Shown here piece by piece: positions 1-5,365 of a stretch of DNA of 9,145 bases. How positions within the stretch are numbered: the stretch's first letter is position 1; every line of letters begins with the position of its first letter. This stretch comes from Bacillota bacterium (lineage in GTDB: Bacteria; Bacillota; Clostridia; Christensenellales; UBA1242), in assembly GCA_009787915.1 (NCBI GenBank), contig WQSK01000040.1, forward strand, positions 1 through 9,145, given 5' to 3'. The notes beneath the pieces were generated by a model. It did no database searches and was not told where the DNA came from. It saw only the letters and a list, made by a program, of their open reading frames with translations. Position numbers and translations under genes: made by a program.

Positions 1-1
1 T

Positions 2-94
2 AAGACCCTGGATGCTTTTTACAAAAAGTGGGATGAGATGAACGAATACGGTCGCAAAGCCCTTGAAACCTGCCCATCGTTTTCGATTATATAG
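2..94 (+). CDS. C-terminal end of an unidentified protein (5' truncated)
   Basis: The frame is open from the window edge to a TAG stop at 92-94 and encodes the last 30 residues of a protein, beginning KTLDAFYKKW and ending CPSFSII. The stretch is rich in charged and aromatic residues and looks like an amphipathic C-terminal helix. Its codon choice (AAC, GCC, CGC, TAC) resembles the recognised genes, which supports real coding. It is too short to assign to a family. Its stop lies inside the 3' end of the convergent P-loop gene, an 8-bp overlap like those at the other convergent pairs here. No terminator is visible between them. Confidence 0.5.
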   Translation, partial: KTLDAFYKKWDEMNEYGRKALETCPSFSII

Positions 95-611
95 CCCGAG
101 TAATAAATTTTTGTTCCAACAACAAATCTTCCAAAAATTGATTCTCTTTGATTATAAGGAGTTTACACTTGTAATCTTTTTGGTCGCGACTCATGTTGTC
201 GAAATATCTTACCAACTCAATTATGAACGATTCGCTGTTACCACGTACCTTGCACCGAGCAACAAGTTTCTCACGAAACGAATCCGTCTTTTCAGGAAGC
301 ACCAAAGTATAAGAAATATCCCTCTGCTCCAATAACTCCCTGATATCTGGCGACATTGTTATAAGCACAACATCGTTTTCGGCACGAGCCTTTTCAAGTG
401 CGTCCAAATAATTTTGCGGAAACGCTGGGTTAGTTATGTTTGTAACAAAACCTTTTTGGGCTTCGTAATTATCAAGTTTGATATTTGGATCACGCCGAAA
501 CGCTGAAGTTTGCAAATCAAAAATACGAAAATCTGAAACATTAGAATACTTCTTTGCGACCGTGGTTTTTCCCAAGCCTGCAAAACAACTTATCACAATA
601 CCTTTATTCAT
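87..611 (-). CDS. Small P-loop kinase-like protein, translationally coupled to ftsW
   Basis: This is a 174-residue soluble protein with an N-terminal nucleotide-binding loop, FAGLGKTT, at residues 10-17. A hydrophobic strand VVLITMS (81-87) is a plausible Walker B strand, and a basic segment around 112-125 (REKLVARCKVRG) could be a lid. The NPAFPQNYLD and YTLVLPE segments recall a family of uncharacterised P-loop kinase-like proteins found in bacteria and phages; that match is from memory. The substrate is unknown; a nucleotide or other small phosphoryl acceptor is possible. I chose the ATG at 611 because the P-loop then starts at the usual distance from the N terminus and the codon overlaps the ftsW stop (ATGAATAA, 8-bp overlap), typical of translational coupling. 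A start at 650 would overlap ftsW by 47 bp. No strong Shine-Dalgarno is present. Confidence 0.75.
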   Translation of the reverse strand: MNKGIVISCFAGLGKTTVAKKYSNVSDFRIFDLQTSAFRRDPNIKLDNYEAQKGFVTNITNPAFPQNYLDALEKARAENDVVLITMSPDIRELLEQRDISYTLVLPEKTDSFREKLVARCKVRGNSESFIIELVRYFDNMSRDQKDYKCKLLIIKENQFLEDLLLEQKFITRAI

Positions 612-1908
612 GTTCCAAGTATAACCGATGTGTATTCTGTTTGGCAACATTTAGCACTATCCCAATCGCAGCCATACACACGGCGAGTGATGTCCCCCCG
701 AACGATATAAACGGCAGAGGCACGCCCGTAGGCGGAATTGTTCCCGTCACGACGGCTAGGTTGACCGCGCTTTGGATAAAAATCACGGTCGCAACCCCAA
801 AGCATATGTACTTGCCAAAGTAATCATTGCACTCGCGCCCGACTTTGAAAATCCGCCAAATGATAAACGCGAACAAAGCCATAAACAACATCGCGCCGAT
901 AAAACCAAATTCTTCGCCGATAATCGAAAAGATAAAGTCACTCTCGGAAAACGGAAGGAACATATGTTTTTGCGTGCTGTTCCCAAAACCGACACCGAAC
1001 AATCCCCCGTTGCCCAAAGAGAACAAACTTTGGATTAACTGGAAGCCTTCATCTTTTGGGTTCGCCCACGGGTCGATAAACGCCAACAGTCGGCGAATTC
1101 GGTAGGGCTCGGCAATCAGCATAACGGGCAAGGCTATAAGCGCGGGGGTAATAAATATCCCAAGGTGTTTGAGTTTTGCCCCGCACAAAAACAACATTGT
1201 AAAAACCGTCATCCCCATGACGAGGGTAATCGACAGGTTTGGCTCTAGCAAAATCAGTCCGCAAAACGCCAACCCGCAACCAAGGATTAGCAATGTCTGT
1301 TTTAACGACAAAACATTTGGGGTCGCGGTGTTGTCGAGAGCGATAGCGTCGGGGGTTTTTCCAGACCGATTTTTCACCCCACTAGCAACCGCCGCCGCAA
1401 AAATTACGAACGAAAACTTGGCGACCTCCGACGGCTGCATAGTAAAACCACCTATACCAATCCACCGACGTGCCCCAAGACGTTCCTGCCCAATGCCTGG
1501 GATAAAAACCAAAACAAGCAACACCGCCGCAATCGCATAAATCCAGATGTAAAACTTGCGGTACTTTTGAAACGGAATCATGTATGTCGCAGACAACAAA
1601 ATAACACCCAATAAAAACCCAATGGCTTGGCTCGTGAGGTAATGAAACCGCGTGCCGTGATGAATCATTGAGTTGTAATTGCTCGCGTTAAAAACCATTA
1701 CAAGCCCAAACAACGCCATGACAACCACAGCCACCAAAAGCCCAAGGTCCATATATTTTGGTTTTAAACGATTGATGCGCGTGATAAAAGCACCCATATC
1801 AACGGGCTTGGCTTCTTTTTTTGTGCGGGAGGTTCTAGACTTAGAGTCCTTTCGCTTTTTTGAAACAGAGATTCCCCCACCACTCGATGACTCGCCGACT
1901 TTTAACAC
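604..1908 (-). CDS. ftsW: FtsW/SEDS-family peptidoglycan glycosyltransferase
   Basis: SEDS-family integral membrane protein of 434 residues that polymerises lipid II into glycan strands at the division septum, together with a class B penicillin-binding protein. Visible signatures are GARRWI (145-150), QPSE (158-161), LEPN (221-224), ESDFIFSIIGEE (322-333) with D324 as the likely catalytic aspartate, and GTIPPTGVPLPFISFGGTS (389-407). About ten hydrophobic helices follow a basic cytosolic tail of about 50 residues. FtsW is preferred over RodA because of the N-terminal signature and the coupling to division-cluster genes; SpoVE is possible if the host sporulates. The cytosolic loop at about 178-203 appears longer than usual. 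The start is a GTG with no convincing Shine-Dalgarno, so the ATG at residue 38 (codon 1795-1797) is an alternative. It begins 26 bp after the zinc-ribbon gene and its end overlaps the P-loop gene. Confidence 0.93.
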   Translation of the reverse strand: MLKVGESSSGGGISVSKKRKDSKSRTSRTKKEAKPVDMGAFITRINRLKPKYMDLGLLVAVVVMALFGLVMVFNASNYNSMIHHGTRFHYLTSQAIGFLLGVILLSATYMIPFQKYRKFYIWIYAIAAVLLVLVFIPGIGQERLGARRWIGIGGFTMQPSEVAKFSFVIFAAAVASGVKNRSGKTPDAIALDNTATPNVLSLKQTLLILGCGLAFCGLILLEPNLSITLVMGMTVFTMLFLCGAKLKHLGIFITPALIALPVMLIAEPYRIRRLLAFIDPWANPKDEGFQLIQSLFSLGNGGLFGVGFGNSTQKHMFLPFSESDFIFSIIGEEFGFIGAMLFMALFAFIIWRIFKVGRECNDYFGKYICFGVATVIFIQSAVNLAVVTGTIPPTGVPLPFISFGGTSLAVCMAAIGIVLNVAKQNTHRLYLEHE

Positions 1909-1934
1909 AACCTATGTATATGAAGAACCCCACC

Positions 1935-2396
1935 TTACTTTGAACTAGACCGTTTAGGAAAATTATCCCTTCGCAAAGCATAAATATCGAACGCAACCCT
2001 TACAAGACAAAATAATCCAATGACAAAACTAATCCAAACTGCGATTTCTGGGAAATTCACACCTCTGTTTATTAACCCAACCGTCGAATAAATTAAAGTA
2101 CCCACAGCAACTGACAAGAACACTATTAACCGTATCCATGTGCTTGACCTATTTTTAAGTTTCCAAAAGAAAAATATAGGTAAAGTAATTATTCCTGGAA
2201 AAGATTCAACAATCGCTGCAAACCACATAACATCAACTAACGTAGAATCTTTTTCTTCTTTTGGCAGTTCATTTTGTTTTTTTATTTCGGCAATATAGAT
2301 TCTTGTTCCACATCTTTTGCAAAAAATACTTGAAGCGTCATTTTCAATACTCACTTCATTGTCACATCTTTCACATTTACCAAAAATTTTTGACAT
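1935..2396 (-). CDS. Zinc-ribbon membrane protein of unknown function
   Basis: This 153-residue protein has an N-terminal four-cysteine zinc ribbon (C8-x2-C11, C26-x2-C29) of the kind that begins many zinc_ribbon and DUF-type membrane proteins. A charged linker (36-52) follows, then three hydrophobic helices at about 56-80, 87-109 and 115-141, and a basic tail. The ribbon is expected on the cytosolic side. The function is not recognisable. The ATG at 2396 is reached 5 nt after a TAAAAT -10-like box with no Shine-Dalgarno. It is divergent from murD across 47 bp and lies 26 bp upstream of ftsW, so it is likely cotranscribed with ftsW. Its codon use is more AT-rich than that of ftsW and murD, which may mean a later arrival (inference). 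Confidence 0.7.
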   Translation of the reverse strand: MSKIFGKCERCDNEVSIENDASSIFCKRCGTRIYIAEIKKQNELPKEEKDSTLVDVMWFAAIVESFPGIITLPIFFFWKLKNRSSTWIRLIVFLSVAVGTLIYSTVGLINRGVNFPEIAVWISFVIGLFCLVRVAFDIYALRRDNFPKRSSSK

Positions 2397-2401
2397 AATC
2401 T

Positions 2402-2429
2402 ATTTTAGCACACCTGTACCACTTTGCAA
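2402..2429 (-). promoter_or_regulatory. Candidate promoter for the zinc-ribbon gene and ftsW
   Basis: On the - strand, TTGCAA (2429-2424) and TAAAAT (2407-2402, five of six consensus bases) are separated by 16 bp. The -10 box ends 5 nt before the ATG at 2396, which would place the transcript start at or next to the start codon. The -35 is weak. The same spacer contains a + strand TATATA (2432-2437) whose end is 6 nt before the murD ATG, so both divergent transcripts could be leaderless. No consensus -35 was found for the murD side. Confidence 0.4.
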
Positions 2430-2443
2430 CGTATATATATCAC

Positions 2444-3670
2444 ATGAAAGTTCTTGTTTTAGGCTCTGGCTCAAGTGGTCGCAGTGCCAAAAGTTTTTTA
2501 GAATCAAAAGGTCACAACGTCACAGTGTTTGACGAGCATATAGACCTGTGCGTAGTTAGTCCAGGGATAAAGGTCACGTCGGAACTCGACTTGGCGTTTG
2601 AGGCGCAAAACGTAGACAAAAAACCCCACCCTTCGGGCACCCTCTTTATAAAGGGGGAATTTTCTCGGACATCTGAATCCATTCCCCCTTTCCTAAAGGG
2701 GGTGTCGCAAAGCGACGGGGGGTTTTCATGCAGTAGGTCACCCGACGGGGGTTTTAAACCCAAATTTGTCATCGGCGTCACGGGGACGAACGGCAAAACC
2801 ACCGTTGTGAACCTCTTGCACGCACTTATTCCGAACAGCGTGCTTTGCGGGAACGTTGGCACCCCAACAACAAGTGTCGCCCACGAATTCCCAGGGCGCG
2901 TGGTGATTGTCGAGGTTTCTTCTTTTCAACTAGAGATTCCGCCGCGACATTTCAAGCCTGACGTTTCGCTTTTGTTAAACATTACCGAGGACCACCTTGA
3001 CCGCCACGGAAATATGCACGAGTACATTGCTTGCAAGTCCCGAATCGCGGGCAAAGTCAACATCGTGAACCGCGACTGCCCTATTGTTAGCAAGATGAAC
3101 CTTGGGCACACCGTTTGGTTCGGGGGCGACACGCACATTGAACAAAACGTAAACGCCGTAATCGCGGCTTGCAAAGAAATCGGCATGGACATCACCCAAG
3201 AGGACGTAATGGCGGCTTACAAAAAAATAAACCAAGAGCACCGCATTGAATTTGTTTCCAGAAAAGACGGTATTTCTTTTTACAACGACAGCAAAGCCAC
3301 AAACACCGCATCGGTTTTGGCGGCGGTAAAAACTTTTCCGAACGAAAACATTTGCTTGCTTTTGGGCGGTGTTGCCAAGGGTCAGGACTTTACATCTTTT
3401 TTCCAGACCATGCCCAAGAATGTAAAAGCCGTTTTTATCTTTGGTGAATCAAAAACACAAATCCTCTCCGCATCGTTTGAAAACCTTGATGTAGAAGCAG
3501 TTATTTGTGATGACCTTAAGGACGCAACAAAAAAAGCCCGCGAATACGCCAAAAACGACAACGCGAGCATAGTTTTATTATCCCCTGGGTGTGCAAGTTT
3601 TGATATGTTCCGCGACTATACCGACCGCGGTCGCCAATTCAAAGAAATTGTTAAGCAACTACTTTTTTAG
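2444..3670 (+). CDS. murD: UDP-N-acetylmuramoyl-L-alanine--D-glutamate ligase (MurD), shortened and carrying an in-frame repeat insertion
   Basis: Cytosolic Mur ligase that adds D-glutamate to UDP-MurNAc-L-Ala using ATP. The 408 residues show an N-terminal Rossmann start (VLVLGSGSSG), the ATP loop GVTGTNGKTT (111-120, K118), GNVGTP (136-141), VEVSSFQLE (156-164), NITEDHLDRHG (179-189), the likely carbamylated K198, HRIE (266-269), NDSKATN (281-287), GGVAKG (308-313) and LSPGCASFD (379-387). The core is therefore intact and probably active. Residues about 59-105 are translated palindromic repeat DNA inserted in frame in the linker before the ATP loop. Compared with typical MurD (about 440-450 residues, from memory), the protein is missing sequence after VTVFDE, after SPG, and before the THIEQN segment. 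No Shine-Dalgarno precedes the ATG. The gene is inverted relative to the other dcw genes and its 3' end overlaps the XRE gene by 12 bp. Confidence 0.95.
   Translation: MKVLVLGSGSSGRSAKSFLESKGHNVTVFDEHIDLCVVSPGIKVTSELDLAFEAQNVDKKPHPSGTLFIKGEFSRTSESIPPFLKGVSQSDGGFSCSRSPDGGFKPKFVIGVTGTNGKTTVVNLLHALIPNSVLCGNVGTPTTSVAHEFPGRVVIVEVSSFQLEIPPRHFKPDVSLLLNITEDHLDRHGNMHEYIACKSRIAGKVNIVNRDCPIVSKMNLGHTVWFGGDTHIEQNVNAVIAACKEIGMDITQEDVMAAYKKINQEHRIEFVSRKDGISFYNDSKATNTASVLAAVKTFPNENICLLLGGVAKGQDFTSFFQTMPKNVKAVFIFGESKTQILSASFENLDVEAVICDDLKDATKKAREYAKNDNASIVLLSPGCASFDMFRDYTDRGRQFKEIVKQLLF
2620..2761 (+). repeat. Palindromic repeat element inserted in frame in murD
   Basis: The stretch is a nested set of inverted repeats. 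Its ends AAAACCCC (2620-2627) and GGGGTTTT (2719-2726) are inverted copies. Inside, AAAGGGGGAAT (2650-2660) and ATTCCCCCTTT (2681-2691) form a perfect 11-bp inverted repeat. Smaller hairpins are CCCTCTTT/AAAGGGGG (2640-2657, one mismatch), CCCCCTTT/AAAGGGGG (2684-2702, perfect, 3-nt loop) and GTCGC/GCGAC (2704-2716). A second partial end, CGACGGGGGTTTT (2743-2755), directly repeats 2713-2726 with one G fewer, and GGGTTT/AAACCC (2749-2761) closes the region. The base pattern (runs of C and G with A/T caps) is unlike the rest of murD. The structure resembles interspersed palindromic elements such as the in-frame RPEs of Rickettsia. Exact boundaries are uncertain because no empty site is available. 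Confidence 0.85.
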
Positions 3671-4150
3671 TTTACTTAAAATCTTGCGCTCTACCAACAA
3701 GTCAAGTTCAACCCATGCGGTCGCAATCAAAGTTACGACTATAACAAGTACGACTGACCGCCAAGTTTCAACATAACTTGGAACCAAAAGGTGAACAGTC
3801 AGAAAGAAAAGCGCGCTAACAACCAAACTGATACCAATCATTATTGACACCCCAAGAAACGTCCTTTTAATTCTGTCTTGACGTTCTTTTAGTAAGTTCA
3901 CAATTTGTTTTTCCGCCTGCACGATTTTCTCGCCCAGCGGTATCACCTCGCCATTTAACAAGTCATTAATCGAAATATCCAAAATCTCGCAAAGCAATTG
4001 CAAAATCGAAACATCGGGCATACATTTCCCGCACTCCCATTTTGAAACCGCCTGTACGGTTACCGACAGTTTATCCGCCAAATCCAGTTGGGTTAGATTT
4101 TTGTTTTTCCTGCGCTCTGTGATGAAAGCACCAATTTTTACATTGTCCAT
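3659..4150 (-). CDS. XRE-family transcriptional regulator with C-terminal membrane helices
   Basis: This 163-residue protein has an N-terminal Cro/CI-type helix-turn-helix at about 8-65, with the core LTQLDLADKLSVTVQAVSKW (19-38) and the typical following PDVSILQLLCEIL. A charged, helical linker (74-96) leads to two hydrophobic helices at about 97-124 and 130-150. The architecture is common in Bacillota, where such proteins are thought to be membrane-tethered DNA-binding regulators; the signal sensed here is unknown. The ATG at 4150 gives the canonical HTH start. There is no Shine-Dalgarno, and an AT-rich GATAAAT stretch sits just upstream. It converges on murD with a 12-bp overlap and follows the ybjQ-like gene by 57 bp. 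Confidence 0.85.
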   Translation of the reverse strand: MDNVKIGAFITERRKNKNLTQLDLADKLSVTVQAVSKWECGKCMPDVSILQLLCEILDISINDLLNGEVIPLGEKIVQAEKQIVNLLKERQDRIKRTFLGVSIMIGISLVVSALFFLTVHLLVPSYVETWRSVVLVIVVTLIATAWVELDLLVERKILSKLKK

Positions 4151-4185
4151 GCCCCATATTTATCACCAACCACACAAAAAGTCCA

Positions 4186-4200
4186 TCAACCTGTGGTTGA
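4186..4200. promoter_or_regulatory. Palindrome upstream of the membrane XRE gene, candidate operator
   Basis: TCAACC (4186-4191) and GGTTGA (4195-4200) form a perfect 6-bp inverted repeat around TGT. It lies 36 bp upstream of the XRE start, overlapping a weak TTGATG -35-like hexamer on the - strand. Autoregulation by the downstream XRE protein is a reasonable inference. It could also be a weak 3' hairpin for the ybjQ-like gene that ends at 4208, but no T run follows it. Confidence 0.35.
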
Positions 4201-4207
4201 ATTGTGT

Positions 4208-4525
4208 TTAATCAACAACAACCGCGGTGCCGTAACCTTTGCAAAGGATAAGGCTATCCCCTGACAACATTTCAATGTCAAGATTCAAATCAATAATTGC
4301 GTTTGCACCTTTTGCTTTTGCATCCTCAATCATTTCTTGCATAGCGGTTGCACGAACCTCGACAATCGATTTCTCGTGCCCAGCCGAACGCCCGCCTGTC
4401 ATGTTTTTCCAACCCGCACCCATGCTCCGAAAAGCACCGACACCGCGTGTGACTTGACAAAAGAGCGGTCCTTTGTATTCCCTGATTTTCTTTCCTTCCA
4501 AAATTGGTGTTGTAACTACTAACAT
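4208..4525 (-). CDS. YbjQ/UPF0145 family protein
   Basis: The 105-residue protein matches the YbjQ (UPF0145, putative heavy-metal-binding) family over its full length. It shows VTTPILEGKKIREYKG (4-19), GGRSAGHEK (44-52), a long helix with RATAMQEMIEDAKAKGANAI (58-77), and the C-terminal GYGTAVVV strand (98-104). Family members form small pentameric barrels; their cellular role is not firmly established. The ATG at 4525 is preceded by an AAAGGGGG Shine-Dalgarno that lies inside the last codons of the upstream membrane protein gene, with only 1 bp between the two reading frames. The pair is therefore almost certainly one transcript with coupled translation. Confidence 0.9.
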   Translation of the reverse strand: MLVVTTPILEGKKIREYKGPLFCQVTRGVGAFRSMGAGWKNMTGGRSAGHEKSIVEVRATAMQEMIEDAKAKGANAIIDLNLDIEMLSGDSLILCKGYGTAVVVD

Positions 4526-4526
4526 T

Positions 4527-4790
4527 TTAATTTCCCCCTTTATTTTTCTTTACACCTTCGGTCCACAAAAGCAAACCCACACCGATGACTTCGATTATCC
4601 CAGCGACAATCAAACCTATCCCCCATCCCCACAGCATAGGGTTACTATTACTCAGCCCAATGGCGAGCATAACAATACCTGCGATTGCGAGGGCAACGCC
4701 AAAGACTATGGCCAACCAGTACAAAACTTTCTCGTGCGGCTTCATGTATTTGCCGTTGTTGTTTTTGATTACGTCTTCATCTCTAATCAT
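4527..4790 (-). CDS. Small two-helix membrane protein
   Basis: This is an 87-residue protein with a charged N-terminal segment (1-22), two hydrophobic helices at about 24-46 and 53-76, and a short basic tail ending KKNKGGN. The glycine-rich helices suggest a tightly packed hairpin in the cytoplasmic membrane. I do not recognise the family. It is the first gene of a two-gene unit with the YbjQ-like protein, and the next gene's Shine-Dalgarno is inside its 3' end. Its ATG lies 5 to 7 nt after a consensus -10 region and has no Shine-Dalgarno, so it may be translated from a leaderless transcript. Confidence 0.75.
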   Translation of the reverse strand: MIRDEDVIKNNNGKYMKPHEKVLYWLAIVFGVALAIAGIVMLAIGLSNSNPMLWGWGIGLIVAGIIEVIGVGLLLWTEGVKKNKGGN

Positions 4791-4795
4791 ACTTA

Positions 4796-4827
4796 ATTAT
4801 ATAACATATGTTTTAATGTCATGTCAA
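4796..4827 (-). promoter_or_regulatory. Consensus promoter for the membrane protein/YbjQ unit
   Basis: On the - strand, a perfect TTGACA (4827-4822) is followed 18 bp later by TATATA (4803-4798), which overlaps a perfect TATAAT (4801-4796, 20-bp spacing). The -10 region ends 5 to 7 nt before the ATG at 4790. The spacer contains the 10-bp palindrome AACATATGTT (4803-4812), which could be a binding site or chance in AT-rich DNA. Confidence 0.65.
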
Positions 4828-4837
4828 ACAAATTACA

Positions 4838-5056
4838 TCACAATTCTTCCGTGCCGATGAGATAACCAGCAGGAACATGAAAATATTTTGCTATTCTAAA
4901 AATACTATCAACAGTAGGGTTAATTAGCCCATTCTCCCACCGCGAAATTGTCGCACAGGTTACACCAAGTGCTTCTCCGAGTTGAATAGTCGTGATTCCT
5001 TTTTCATCACGAAGTTCTTTCAACCTAACACCAAAAACTCTGACATCAAAATACAT
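4838..5056 (-). CDS. Small XRE-family repressor-like DNA-binding protein
   Basis: The protein has 72 residues and is almost entirely a Cro/CI helix-turn-helix domain. RVFGVRLKELRDEKG (6-20) is helix 1, the TIQLGEALGVTCATISRWENG stretch (23-43) is the HTH core, and PTVDSIFRIAKYFHVPAGYL is the closing helix pair, with no sensor domain. I chose the ATG at 5056 over an upstream GTG at 5107. The shorter form begins just before helix 1, while the longer one would read through the operator region. GATAAT (5068-5063) ends 6 nt before this ATG and there is no Shine-Dalgarno. The gene is divergent from the 79-residue orphan across 69 bp holding two similar palindromes, an arrangement typical of an autoregulating repressor controlling its neighbour (inference). 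Confidence 0.85.
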   Translation of the reverse strand: MYFDVRVFGVRLKELRDEKGITTIQLGEALGVTCATISRWENGLINPTVDSIFRIAKYFHVPAGYLIGTEEL

Positions 5057-5065
5057 ATCTGAATT

Positions 5066-5084
5066 ATCTACGCAATGCGCAAAA
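5066..5084. promoter_or_regulatory. Candidate operator O1 (imperfect palindrome)
   Basis: The core TACGCAATGCGCA (5069-5081) matches O2 at 10 of 13 positions, and the 19-bp site matches it at 14 of 19. It directly abuts the - strand GATAAT (-10) of the XRE gene, so a bound protein would block that promoter. It is likely a weaker binding site than O2 because its arms are imperfect. Confidence 0.5.
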
Positions 5085-5089
5085 AAGTC

Positions 5090-5119
5090 TTGACTTTTAC
5101 GCAACACGTAAAATATAAT
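5090..5119 (+). promoter_or_regulatory. Near-consensus promoter of the 79-residue orphan gene
   Basis: TTGACT (5090-5095, five of six consensus bases) and a perfect TATAAT (5114-5119) are separated by 18 bp. The -10 box ends 6 nt before the ATG at 5126, leaving no room for a Shine-Dalgarno, so a leaderless transcript is predicted. The entire spacer is occupied by the O2 palindrome. Confidence 0.75.
5095..5113. promoter_or_regulatory. Candidate operator O2 (perfect palindrome)
   Basis: TTTTACG (5095-5101) and CGTAAAA (5107-5113) form a perfect 7-bp inverted repeat around CAACA. It fills the -35/-10 spacer of the + strand promoter and starts 29 bp after O1. A dimeric HTH repressor such as the adjacent XRE protein is the natural candidate ligand (inference). 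Confidence 0.65.
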
Positions 5120-5125
5120 TTTTGT

Positions 5126-5365
5126 ATGGAAAACAAAAAACCATTTTTAACACAATACTGTAATCTTGCATTTGAATGGCAAAGCACAGGCATCACAATT
5201 GACACCGCAACCGAGAGCCAAGTTTTGTTTTTACAAGACCTAAAACAAAAAGCACTTAAACAAAGTGGTTTGACAGAAAACGAGTTATCGTTAATATCCT
5301 TATGCAGAAAGCGTGGCTTGTTCAAGCAAGTTAATACTTATGCAAGACGCCTTAAAGAAGTGTAA
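5126..5365 (+). CDS. 79-residue orphan protein, partner of the small XRE regulator
   Basis: I do not recognise the family. The protein appears soluble and mostly helical. The N terminus (MENKKPFLTQYCNLAFEW) is followed by a segment with TGITIDTATESQ, a helix LFLQDLKQKALKQSG (34-48), another around LTENELSLISLCRKRG, and a basic C-terminal helix FKQVNTYARRLKEV. I chose the ATG at 5126 rather than 5075 because the promoter and O2 lie between them. It is divergent from the XRE gene and probably controlled by it. Its 3' end overlaps the 3' end of mraY by 14 bp on the opposite strand. A toxin, antirepressor or small adaptor role is possible, but nothing in the sequence decides between them. Confidence 0.65.
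   Translation: MENKKPFLTQYCNLAFEWQSTGITIDTATESQVLFLQDLKQKALKQSGLTENELSLISLCRKRGLFKQVNTYARRLKEV

Noticed and set aside
2684..2726. GC hairpins followed by TTTT as an intrinsic terminator
   Set aside because: They lie within the murD coding sequence, the T run is only four bases, and the structure is part of a larger palindromic element; premature termination would inactivate an essential gene.
2620..2761. The repeats as a CRISPR array or a transposon with its own gene
   Set aside because: The repeats are inverted and nested rather than regularly spaced direct repeats, there are no spacers, and no transposase is encoded.
2444..3670. murD as a pseudogene because of the repeat insertion and short length
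   Set aside because: The frame is intact from start to stop and all central and C-terminal catalytic motifs are preserved, so function is more likely than decay.
5075..5125. Upstream ATG (5075) as start of the 79-residue orphan
   Set aside because: The 17 extra codons coincide with the -35, O2 and -10 elements, so they are upstream of the likely transcript start.
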